A stretch of 64,000 nucleotides of DNA from Myxocyprinus asiaticus (Eukaryota; Chordata; Actinopteri; Cypriniformes; Catostomidae), in the NCBI RefSeq assembly GCF_019703515.2, contig NC_059372.1, positions 27,367,431 through 27,431,430 on the forward strand, in the 5' to 3' direction. How positions within the stretch are numbered: the first letter of the stretch is position 1; each line of letters opens with the position of its first letter. Positions 26,858 to 37,944 of the stretch are shown in pieces. Below the pieces are notes generated by a model. It ran no database searches, was not told the DNA's origin, and saw only the letters and a program-made list of their open reading frames with translations. Made by a program: the position numbers and the translations under genes.

Positions 26858-28011
26858 CAGAGTTGGGGAGTAATGGAATACAAGTAACAGGATGAAGTAT
26901 TTAAAATAGAAAATATAAGTAACTGTATTCCACTACAGTTAAATGGTTGGTAATCAGAGTACAGTTACACTCAAAAAGTATTTTGATTACTGAAGAGATT
27001 ACTTTGCATTTTATTGTCATTAGTTTAATTTAATAGTCTATTCAGTTGGAAAATATTTATCTGTATAAATAATGCCATCTGAGAAGCGCTTGAACAGCAG
27101 TGAAACATTTTATTATGATGCGTTACATTCATGCAAGCTGACAGAGGTCGCTCTCACACTGTTATGAGTGAAAATGTGGATATAAAATCATTGAAGATCT
27201 AAGGCATGTTTTCTACAGCTTAACAGAAAACAGTTATAAACATAAATTCAATAAATATACAATTAAAAGATACTGTATATGCTTTGAAAAAATTTGCCAG
27301 TGCTGAAGAAGTAATCCAAAGTATTTAGATTACTTTACTGACCTTGAGTAATCTAACAGAATATGTTACAAATACAATTTTACAACATGTAGAGGAGAGT
27401 GGGGTAAAATGAGCTGATTTTTACCTGTGCTGTCTCTTGTACAAGGAAAAATTAAACAGAGGTCAAATAAAAAGAGCTACCTTTAATTCAAGGTGTCTGC
27501 TATCACTTGATATTATGAAAATTACTCTGTGACAGAAAACCACAAATAATTGGCCTTTTAAAAAAATGTGATCCATTGGGTCAATTTGCCCCAGGTTAGG
27601 GGTAAGTTGCTCCAGGTCAGAGGGAGCCATCTGGGGGCAAGTTGACCAATTGAATTTTTCCAGTGATACACTGAATAGAATTCCACAAATTATTTGTATC
27701 TATAATTTCCATATATAATCTATTTATTTATTATTTATTACTCCTGAGGAGTAAAGACATTTAATAAGCCTTTAATCTCTGTTCAGGTAACTTATTATAC
27801 TCTAATAAAACAGCAGCACTCTGTACTTATCCTAAAATAAAATAAAATAAAAAAATCTAATGTGATAAGGATCATTATTATTAATCTTTTTTTATTATTG
27901 GAGCAAGATGTGCCTTCATAAATACGACTCTTGTTTGCCACAAGGAGGAATGAATGAGGTGTTTCATTTTGAGGTGTTTAATCCTACAAAATAGGCAACT
28001 TCTGAATTAAA

Positions 28012-28080
<69 letters not shown>
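26858..28080. repeat. Decayed repeats followed by a long (AT)n array
   Basis: Positions 26858-27390 are a repeat related to 15215-15490 and 8641-8760 (GAGTTGGGGAGTAATGGAAT start). Positions 27390-27670 carry motifs GGGTCAATTTGCCCCAGG and GGGGCAAGTTGACC typical of another fish repeat. An (AT)n run extends from 28020 to 28086. Confidence 0.55.
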
Positions 28081-28086
<6 letters not shown>

Positions 28087-28088
<2 letters not shown>

Positions 28089-28290
28089 TGTAACAGAGGC
28101 TAAAATTTCACACTGTGATTGGTCGGTTGGACTTGTTCTTCTCTTTATATATATATATATATATATATATATGAGCTATTATAAACTATATTTTGTGTGT
28201 AAATCAACCGTCATTAAGTCTTCAAACTAAAAAGAGAAGAACAAGACCAACCGACCAATCACAGTGTGAAATTTTAGCCTCTGTTACAGT
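28087..28290. repeat. 60-bp inverted repeat around an AT-rich loop
   Basis: The left arm (28087-28147) and right arm (28231-28290) are inverted copies over about 60 bp. I count one mismatch in the part I compared base by base, e.g. GTGATTGGTCGGTTGG against CCAACCGACCAATCAC. The loop is about 83 bp and contains (AT)n at 28147-28171. It could be a small MITE or a hairpin-forming transcript template. Confidence 0.8.
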
Positions 28291-28294
28291 GACA

Positions 28295-29637
28295 CCTAGA
28301 GGCATCTGTCAGTACTGCACATTTTTTTCCCACCCTTATGGGACTAACTAAAGGACTTTGTTTCCAACAAAAATTAATTTGTGCTTCCTCCTGTTGTCCA
28401 TGTTAATCATTACATCTCCGAAGACTATATTTGTATCATAATAATAAATTTAGTGTCATATCAAATCAGAGCACTGATTAATAATTTTATATATTTATCA
28501 TGTGTCTCCTGCATCACAAACAAAAATCTGCACTGTTCAGCTGTCCATTAAAACTGAAGATATTAAAATCCACTATCCACTTATTACTGGAAATTATTCA
28601 TTAGGCCCGTTCAGAGGCAGAGCGCTTATTTCCCCATCAGTCAATACTGATTTCTGCCTCATTTGCAGTTAAAATGACACCAAAATTCACGGAATCATTT
28701 TCAGCTTTAATTGGTTATTAAAAGCATTGTAATTAAAACTCAGGGAAAGATTTCTTTGTGCATGGAAAACATTTTGTGCATGACACAAAAGCAAAATACA
28801 AGCAAATGATGGCTAAAATGAATAATAATGCTAATATTAATGATTTGCAGCTGAAAACATTATTTTGCATTGCAAATACTAAAGTTGTGTACAAGTCCTC
28901 AGTAATTGTTATTGTATTGGGTTTTAATCAAATAAGAACATTAATTAATTGTGCAATGAGTGGCCTTGATACCTCCAGGCCAAAAGAGATTATCCCCTGA
29001 AGTATGTAGTCAGCACATTGGAATAGGTCTTTAAAGAGCACGGACTAAACACTTTGTACACTGTACTGTGTGTGCACACTATACACAAACTAACACACTT
29101 TTTGAGTGGAATACACTTCAACACAATTGAGTCTGTCTCATTGTCACTTAATGTCTTATTGTCAAACAGCACATTACACAACCACTTTGAGCACTAGCCA
29201 GGCAATTTTCCACTGTTTAAAGTATTGAATTGAATAATCATACCATAATCAGTGTAATGATTGCATTCCTATATTAATATATCCTGTGTAGTCCATTGTC
29301 ATTGAGGTAGAAAATGGATGGAGAACTTATCTTATTACACAACTGTCAACATCATGGCCTTGTGAACTAACAGGGTCAAACTCATCATTGTAGCTTGTAC
29401 AGTAGATTTTGATTGTAATTTTGCAAATGCTGTGATCCAACCTACAGTGTACTGTTTCCAGCTACCTGATTTAAGTGTGTTTCTCAAAGGGCAAAATAGT
29501 GACTGTGAACAGGATCTTGATCTATTTCTGGGTCATTCATATTTGAAAATGGAACCTTGGTATTTTTAGCCCAGATGAAGATCAGATGATTTTTATTCAT
29601 TTTATTTTTGTTAACACTTGGAAGACAATTTGTATGG
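28295..29637. other. Spacer, no feature recognised
   Basis: No exon, RNA gene or repeat boundary that I can support. The open frames are short and random in character. Confidence 0.45.
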
Positions 29638-30206
29638 GAACACTTTACATTTGTTAACATTAGTTTACTACATTTGTGATGAATAACAATGAACAATACT
29701 TTTACAGCATTTGTAAATCTTGGTTAATTTTAATTTCAACAGTTACTAATGCATTTTCAAAATTAGTTAATTATGTTAACATTAGTAAATGCACTATGAA
29801 CTAACACTATGAACTAACATGAACCAAAAAACAAAAAAAAACAAAAAAAACATTTTAACTCGTCCCTCATTTTTTTAAACCCTGTAATCCCAGTAATTTT
29901 GTAGTCCGCCTCATAAATGGCAATTCAAACAACAATGCAGCTCAAATAACACACAAGTTTTCAACAGAATATTTAAAGCAAGTGCTTTTGTAAAATTCTA
30001 ATCTCCACATTTCTTTTAAACCCTCCAAAAATTGGCCCCATTGACTTATATTGGAAGTGCCTCACTGTAACCTTGACTTTTGCTTCCATTAAAGGAACCC
30101 ATTCCATTAACCATTATTAATAAATGCTGTTTAAATATATTGTTCATTGTTAGTTCATGATACCTAATGCATTAACTAATGTTAACAAATGGAACCTTAT
30201 TTTATT
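29638..30206. repeat. MITE with ACACTTTACA...TTAACATTAG ends
   Basis: The left end (GGGAACACTTTACATTTG, TTAACATTAGTT) and the right end (AACTAATGTTAACAAATGGAA) are inverted. A fragment of MITE family B (CCAAAAATTGGCCCCATTGA) sits inside at about 29865-30100. A related copy lies in oard1 intron 1 at 41222-41420. Confidence 0.65.
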
Positions 30207-30245
30207 ATAGTTTTACTATGGTCCAGAGAGGTACACATCCAGATA

Positions 30246-31827
30246 CAGGTGCATCTCAATAAATTAGAATGTCGTGGAAAAGTTCATTTATTTCAGTAAT
30301 TCAACTCAAATTGTGAAACTCGTGTATTAAATAAATTCAATGCTCACAGACTGAAGAAGTTTAAGTCTTTGGTTCTTGCAATTGTGATGATTTTGGCTCA
30401 CATTTAACAAAAACCCACCAATTCACTATCTCAAAAAATTAGAATACATCATAAGACCAATAAAAAAAAACATTTTTAGTGAATTGTTGGCCTTCTGGAA
30501 AGTATGTTCATTTACTGTATATGTACTCAATACTTGGTAGGGGCTCCTTTTGCTTTAATTACTGCCTCAGTTCGGCATGGCATGGAGGTGATCAATTTGT
30601 GGCACTGCTGTGGTGGTATGGAAGCCCAGGTTTCTTTGACAGTGGCCTTCAGCTCATCTGCATTTTTTGGTCTCTTGTTTCTCATTTTCCTCTTGACAAT
30701 ACCCCATAGATTCTCTATGGGGTTCAGGTCTGGTGAGTTTGCTGGCCAGTCAAGCACACCAACACCATGGTCATTTAACCAACTTTTGGTGCTTTTGGCA
30801 GTGTGGGCAGGTGCCAAATCCTGCTGGAAAATGAAATCAGCATCTTTAAAAAGCTGGTCATCAGAAGGAAACATGAAGTGCTCCAAAATTTCTTGGTAAA
30901 CGGGTGTAGTGACTTTGCTTTTCAAAAAACACAATGGACCAACACCAGCAGATGACATTGCACCCCAAATCATCACAGACTGTGGAAACTTAACACTGGA
31001 CTTCAAGCAACTTGTGCTATGAGCTTCTCTACCCTTCCTCCAGACTCTAGGACCTTGGTTTCCAAATGAAATACAAAACTTGCTCTCATCTAAAAAGAGG
31101 ACTTTGGAACACTGGGCAACAGTCCAGTTCTTCTTCTCCTTAGCCCAGGTAAGACGCCTCTGACGTTGTCTGTGGTTCAGGAGTGGCTTAACAAGAGGAA
31201 TACGACAACTGTAGCCAAATTCCTTGACACGTCTGTGGGTGGTGGCTCTTGATGCCTTGACCCCAGCCTCAGTCCATTCCTTGTGAAGTTCACCCAAATT
31301 CTTGAATCGATTTTGCTGGACAATCATAAGGCTGCGGTTCTCTCGGTTGGTTGTGCATCTTTTTCTTCAACACTTTTTCCTTCCACTCAACTTTCTGTTA
31401 ACATGCTTGGATACAGCACTCTGTGAACAGCCAGCTTCTTTGGCAATGAATGTTTGTGGCTTACCCTCCTTGTGAAGGGTGTCAATGATTGTCTTCTGGA
31501 CAACTGTCAGATCAGCAGTCTTCCCCATGATTGTGTAGCCTAGTGAACCAAACTGAGAGACCATTTTGAAGGCTCAGGAAACCTTTGCAGGTGTTTTGAG
31601 TTGATTAGCTGATTGGCATGTCAAAATATTCTAATTTTTTGAGATAGTGAATTGGTGGGTTTTTGTTAAATGTGAGCCAAAATCATCACAATTAAAAGAA
31701 CCAAAGACTTAAACTACTTCAGTCTGTGTGCATTGAATTTATTTAATACACGAGTTTCACAATTTGAGTTGAATTACTGAAATAAATGAACTTTTCCACG
31801 ACATTCTAATTTATTGAGATGCACCTG
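30246..31827 (-). mobile_element. Nearly intact Tc1-like transposon with about 200-bp inverted ends
   Basis: Both ends are clean: CAGGTGCATCTCAATAAATT at 30246 and AATTTATTGAGATGCACCTG ending at 31827, each next to TA. The inverted repeats run about 200 bp (to about 30450 and from about 31620) with few differences. The minus strand carries one transposase gene broken by a single stop codon. Total length, about 1.58 kb, fits a full-length Tc1 element. Confidence 0.92.
30527..31564 (-). pseudogene. Tc1-family transposase with one in-frame stop
   Basis: Reading on the minus strand from an ATG at 31564 (a second one, at MGKTADLTVVQK, is better placed for the family), the helix-turn-helix part ends at a TGA at 31369-31367. 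The same frame then continues without a break to its natural stop near 30527. The catalytic motifs are complete: LFLDESKF, FQQDLAPAH and PDLNPIENLWG, with 34 residues between the second Asp and the Glu. The only visible defect is this single nonsense codon between the DNA-binding and catalytic regions. The ORF ends RAKGAPTKY-like (AKGAPTKY). Confidence 0.88.
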
Positions 31828-32809
31828 TATATGCACCATTCTCATGAAGTAGGCCAGACTTCTCCTAGATCCTATTTTTGAAAAACTATAAATAGGAAGA
31901 GCAGAGGGCAGAATGGATTATGACTTAGATTGTCTGAATGATTCATAGGATAAATTGATCGAGAGGAGTATATTGGTTTTAATTGTCTACGTGATACACT
32001 GGTCATAGTTACTAGAATGCCACCAATATATTGGATTATTTTTTGGTTCCTTGAAAACAAAGATTGATGTAACATTCAAGTGTTTTGTTAAGTGCATAAG
32101 CATTCTTTGTCCTAAAGCCGCAAACTCTGTGTCTTACATGTGAATAGTCTGTTATGCACCTAATCCTTTGATTTATCTCCATGTGTATTTTCAATAATAC
32201 ATAATTTCCTTTTCCCCAAAAACTTTACCAGGATTTGCAGTGATTCAATTGTAGAATGCTTTTCCTCTGACATCTTATGGCCTAAAACCGGACAATAGTT
32301 TTAATTTTAACAGGGCAAAAATAGTAAATGAGACATGATTAATTTACTGACATGTTCATCAATTTGAGATCCATGGGGAGCGCTTGAACCAGAGTAGAGT
32401 GCTCAGTGTTCTAAATGATGAATAATAGCAAAGCTTCTCTTGATCTTGTTTCAAGCTAATTGATTCAGACATGGATTGATATGAATAATCCCTAGCAGTC
32501 ATGTGACCCAAAATAGTCCTTGTGCTGAATTCTGAGCCAGTAGGGCATCTGTGTTGAAAGGTCATGGTTACTTTCACAATTTGGTTAAGACTAAATCAAA
32601 TTCTGAAATTTTGAACATCAATTATTTTGCTATTTTTAAAAAGGATATACATTCGTACCTACACACCTCTCAAGCTGACATTTTTAGTGTTGTATCATCA
32701 GTTTTATTGGAATGTTTGGATCAAGGATATCTCCAGGGAAGTGTGGCTGCCAGATGTGATCATGGACATTATTTGTTGAGAGGCTAAGCTTTTGTTGTTC
32801 ATTGTCGTG
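31828..32809. other. Spacer and upstream region of guca1b
   Basis: Mostly AT-rich with no recognised repeat or exon. The 200-300 bp before 32810 should contain the guca1b promoter and 5' UTR. I do not see a clear TATA box at a supportable distance. Confidence 0.4.
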
Positions 32810-35051
32810 ATGGGTCAGCGGCTGAGTGATGACTCTGATGATAAAGAGATTGATGTTGCTGAACTTCAGGAGTGGTATAAAAAGTTTGTGGTGGAATGCC
32901 CAAGCGGAACACTCTTCATGCATGAGTTCAAGAGCTTCTTTGGTGTTACTGGCAACAAGGAAGCAGCAGATTACATAGAAAACATGTTCCGAGCTTTTGA
33001 CAAAAATGGGGTAAGTGATTAAATTTGAGTTTCCCTGCCAAAAAACTCTAGATGTAGGCCTGTTTTTAACAATGCAGACTGTGTAGAAAATACTTAAGTA
33101 TCAGCTTAAAGAAGTTGTTTTTTTGTTTATTCTTAAACTGTTAAAGAAATATTTCAGGTTCAATACAAGTTAAGTTCAATCGACAGCATTTGTTGCATAA
33201 TGTTGATTACCACAAAAATTAATTTTGACTCATTCACTCATTTTCTTTAAAAAAAAAAGTATAAATATGGGTTACAGTGAGATACAATGGAAGTGAATGG
33301 GGCCAATCCATAAATGTTAAAATACTCACTGTTTCAAAAATATAGCCACAATACATAAACAATATAAATGTTGACATAATATTTTAGTGTGATAAAATCG
33401 CTAACTTACCTTTTCTATGTAAAGTTATGGCCAATTTTATAACTTCGTTGCATGACGACGTAACCCTGTAAACACTAAAACCCTAAAATGACTGTAAAAA
33501 TGATGATTTAAACAACTTTACAGCTCAAATAATACACAGGTTTTAAAAGAAGTATTAATGCAAGTGCTTTTATAAAATGATAAGCTTCACATTTCTGCCT
33601 TTAAACTCTTTTTAAAGAAAAGGAGGGACGAGACAAAAAATATATCTATTTTCTTTGGTAATCAATATTATGCAAATGCTGTCAATTGAGATTAACCAGA
33701 ATATTCCTTTTTTCCTGTACAAATGTTAAAAAGACCATAGATTTGGCCTTTCACACATGAACATTAAAAAAGTTAAAAAACAGTCACTGCACACATATGC
33801 ATTTAGGCACACAAAGTGTCTCAAGTATGAATAGACAACAATTGTAGGTGCAGCTCCGTATGGGAAAAAGCCCAAATAAAATAGTCTTTTAATGTTTGTA
33901 CCAGAAAAATAACAGATATTGTTGTACAAAGAATAATAGACTATCATATTTCTACAAACTGTACCTGTACTGAAAACGTCCACGTAACTCCCCACTTTAA
34001 AACTTTCACTTTTCAAAAGTATTACCACAGGGATGGAAACAATAAGACCTAACAATGAGATTTGTTACAATTTTCAGATTTAGGAAAGAAAATTGCCTCT
34101 TTGTCAATGCAAAAGGCTAGACCTTTGTTTTGGTAGATCATTTTCTGGACAGAATTCCACTTTCATGTCTCATTTCCTTTCATGATTCATAGGACAACAC
34201 TATTGATTTTCTGGAATATGTTGCGGCCTTGAATCTAGTGCTGCGAGGAAAGCTTGAGCACAAACTGAAATGGACTTTTAAAATGTACGACAAGGACGGG
34301 AGTGGCTGTATCGACAAAACTGAGCTAAAGGAGATTGTGGAGGTATTTATCCCTGGTGTCCTTTCCATTTAACATCCTGGTCAGACAATTATAAGACTGG
34401 CTCAAACATTGAGTGGGATGAAAAAGGGATGAAACGCATATTTGTTCTGCATGTATGGTCATAACTAGGCATTAAGAACAAATGCAATCTTAACTGTAAT
34501 CTGAATACATATTAAAAGGATAGAAACTATAACTAAGCCACTCATGACTAAACATTAAACACTGTTTGTCTGTCCTATATTTGGCACACTGCGTAACATT
34601 TGCCTTAATTTTACAGTCAATCTACCGACTAAAGAAAGCTTGCCATGGTGAACTTGATGAAGAGTGTAACCTCCTGACCCCAGATCAGGTGGTGGACCGA
34701 ATATTTGAGCTAATGGACGAGAATGGAGATGGTAAAACTTATATTATTATGATTCATCAGTTATGCAGGTTAACAATTACTGAATGGTTAGGTAAAAAAG
34801 TTCCCAGCTTTAGTCCTTTGTTAAAACTTGCATTCATTTAAAGTTTATCAATATATCCATATTTTTACTGGACTGTGAATGTGCTTTACTTTCTGCTCAA
34901 ATGGAAATTTTCTGTGTCCACAGGGGAGTTGTCTCTGGATGAGTTCATTGACGGGGCACGGCGGGACAAATGGGTCATGAAGATGCTGCAAATGGACGTT
35001 AACCCCGGAGACTGGATCAATGAACAGAGACACCGCAGCGCCAACTTCTGA
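32810..35051 (+). CDS. guca1b: Guanylate cyclase-activating protein 2 (GCAP2), four exons
   Basis: Exons are 32810-33010, 34193-34342, 34617-34731 and 34924-35051, all with GT/AG borders, joining to 197 residues. GCAPs sense falling calcium after light and activate retinal guanylate cyclase in photoreceptors. The protein starts MGQRLS, so the myristoylated Gly2 is present. EF1 is the family's degenerate form ([11 protein letters not shown], near 30-40). EF2 ([12 protein letters not shown], 64-75), EF3 ([12 protein letters not shown], 100-111) and EF4 (DENGDGELSLDE, 151-162) are intact. The C-terminal run [13 protein letters not shown] is characteristic of GCAP2. Wording and length (197 against about 200 in human) favour guca1b over guca1a. 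Intron 1 contains a family B MITE. An AATAAA at 35458-35463 probably ends the transcript. Confidence 0.95.
33141..33712. repeat. Long-TIR MITE (family B) in guca1b intron 1
   Basis: The left end is TTAAAGAAATATTTCAGGTT, then CAATCGACAGCATTTG. The right end carries the inverse (CAAATGCTGTCAATTGAG, ...AATATTCCTTTTTT). The interior has TGGAAGTGAATGGGGCC and CAGCTCAAATAATACAC. Related copies lie at 40039, 45019 and 57627. It is non-coding. Confidence 0.78.
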
Positions 35052-35485
35052 ACTCCATGTTAACCAAAGCAAGCCCTTAACATGCTGGAAACCTACCCCT
35101 TAATTATGCATAGTTTCTCAAAATGTTAGTCCTGGTAATAAAAGTGAACCTTAACCCATCAGCTCCAATTATTTTGATAAAGTGTAGAGAGGGATCTCTA
35201 GAGCAAAGGGAAATGACCTCTGCCAATATATTCTTCTTTTCTCATATATTCCCCGTTGTATCTCTCCCTTGTGTCTGTTTTGAAAGCAACATTTATTGTA
35301 TTTAAATGTACATATTTATGTTTTATTTATTATTTCTCTCACATTTGTTGTTAGGAACTGACCCTTTGATGATTGAATGAGTGATTTCTGACTCTATTGT
35401 TACTGTTACACTGTGGATGAGGTGGTTTTAAGTTTTATTGTCTGTCACATATTACAAAATAAAGGAAAAATAGCAGCCACTGACT
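35052..35485 (+). other. guca1b: guca1b 3' UTR
   Basis: Continuous with the last exon and ends after AATAAA at 35458-35463. Its real 3' end needs transcript data. Confidence 0.55.
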
Positions 35486-35993
35486 TCAAATGGACATATC
35501 TGAAGTTTGTAAATATATGAATATTGCAAAATGTATCAAAAATAAAAATCTTCAATCATATATTAAATGTGCTGTGCTATATTAATGAATTTCTTTTTCA
35601 TTTTATACAAGATCAAACTAAATAAAATAAAAATTAATTAAAAAAATAATAATTATTGGCTAACATGTTCTTTTGTCAGTGGTGTTCCATTAACACCAGT
35701 AATACTACTCATGAATATCATTATTGATTGGTTGATAATGACGATAAAGAATGTATTACAAAAACATAAATGATATCTATATCAGATAATCGCCAAGCCT
35801 ATTAAGGTATATTTTTAACTGTGCTTTAATTTGATTAACATTATAAAACCACTCATATTTCAAAAGGGCCTTGTAATTGAAATGTAAGCACCCTTACCAT
35901 GTGGTTATTGCAGTCCTCTCACTGCAAATAACTTTAAGACTCATGAAAGTGTTTTCCAAAAAGTTTTCATAAATTTTTTTTATTTTATTTTTT

Positions 35994-36544
35994 TTAAGGG
36001 ATAACTCACCCAAAAATAAAAATTCTCTCATCATTTACTCACCCTCATGCCATCACAGATATGAATTTCTTTCTTCTGCTGAGCACAAATGAAGCTTTTA
36101 AAAAGAATATCTCAGCTCTGTAGGTCCATACAATGCAAATTAATGGTGACCAAAACATCGAGGCTCCAAAAAGCACATAAAAGGCAGCATAAAGTAATCA
36201 ATACGCCTCCAGTGGTTTAATATATGTCTTTTAATATAGGACTTAATATTTAAGTCCTTTTTTTTTTTTTTTTACTGTAAATATTCACTTTTACTTTCAC
36301 TTTCAGAATGTGAAAATGGAGATTTATATTAAAAAGAACTTCAATATTGATCTGATTCTCACCCAAAGTGATTGCATCGCTTCAGAAGACATATATTAAA
36401 CCATGCTTTATGCTGCCTTTTATGTGCTTTTTGGAGCTTCACAAATCTTCATTTGTGTTCAGCAGAAAAATGAAAGTCATACACATCTGGGATGGCCTGA
36501 AAGTGAGTAAATGTTGAGAGAATTTTCTTTTGTGGGTGAACTAA
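35994..36544. repeat. TTAA-flanked MITE (family A, long form)
   Basis: The left end is TTAAGGGATAACTCACCC and the right end TTTGTGGGTGAACTAA. The internal CTCTGTAGGTCCATACAATG is as in the other long copies. A short (TAACACCAC)n microsatellite follows directly at 36540-36590. Confidence 0.8.
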
Positions 36545-36762
36545 CACCACTAACACCACTAACACCACTAACTCCACTAACCACTAACACTACTGATATT
36601 AAACATTTCTTTGAAATCTGAATAACAAATATTTACTGCGTTTAAGACATTCTTAGTTGTATTTATGTTTCACAGTACAAATTATATCTCATTTATAAGT
36701 TATAGAATACTTTTTAATGTACATTACATAGACCATGGACATATGCAAGGATCTTTTTTGTG

Positions 36763-37660
36763 GGCCTCAGTTCAGCTTTCAACACCATCATCCCAGCTAT
36801 TCTCCAGACTAAATTACACCAGCTCTCTGTTCCCACGTCTATCTGTCAGTGGATCACCAGCTTTCTGACGGACAGGCAGCAGCTGGTGAGACAGGGGAAA
36901 TTAACTTCCAGCACTGGTGCCTGCCAGGGATGTGTGCTCCCCCACTACTCTTCTCCCTGTATAAAAATGACTGCACTCCCAAGGACCCCTCTGTCAAGCT
37001 CCTGAAGTTTGCAGATGACACTACTGTCACCGGCCTCATCCGAGATGACGATGAGTCTGCATACATAAGGGAGATGCAGTCAAAACAACCTTGAGCTGAA
37101 CACGCTCAAAACGGTGGAGATGATTGAGGACTTTAGGAGGAACACCCCAACACTGACCCCCCTCACCATTTTAAACAGCACTGTGGCAGCAGTGGAGTCA
37201 TTCAGGTTACTGGGCACTACCATCTCACAGGACCTGAAGTGGGAGACCTACATTGACTCCATTGTGAAAAAGGCCCATCAGAGGTTGTACTTCCTTCACC
37301 AGTTAAGGAAGTTCAACCTGCCACAGGAGCTGCTGATACAGTTCTACTCAGCAGTCATTGAGTCTGTCCTCTGCACTTCAGTAACTGTCTGGTTTGGTTC
37401 AGATACGAAATCAGATATCAGAAGACTACAAAGGACAGTTCAGAATGCTGAGAGGATTATTGTTTGCCCCCCCCCCTTCAAGAACTATACACTTCCAGAG
37501 TGAGGAAAAGGGTTGGAAAAATTACTCTGGACCCCACTCACCCTGCCCACTACCTTTTTGAACTGTTGCCTTCTGGCCGACGCTTCAGAGCTCTGAGCAC
37601 CAGAACCGTCAGGCACCGGAACAGTTTTTTCCCTCAGGCTATCCATCTCATGAACAGTTA
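36763..37660 (+). pseudogene. LINE reverse transcriptase remnant
   Basis: The C-terminal part of a reverse transcriptase, including the FADD catalytic box near 37010, in at least three frames. Frame changes occur near 36950, 37085 and 37480-37500 (the latter in a C-run at 37470-37478). It is non-functional. Confidence 0.85.
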
Positions 37661-37793
37661 AAACTGCCCCATTGAGCAATAATTATGTGCGATACACAGT
37701 TTAGTCTTTCTTATATTTATCCAACATATCACACCTCTTCTGAGATTATATTCCCTTGCTTCTGTATAATAACAGATTTGTATTTGTATATTG

Positions 37794-37868
<75 letters not shown>

Positions 37869-37944
37869 TGTCCTATTGTGTTTTCTATATATACACTTTA
37901 TTTTCTATTCACTTTTTATTTTTTATTTTTTAATTATGTTTGCT

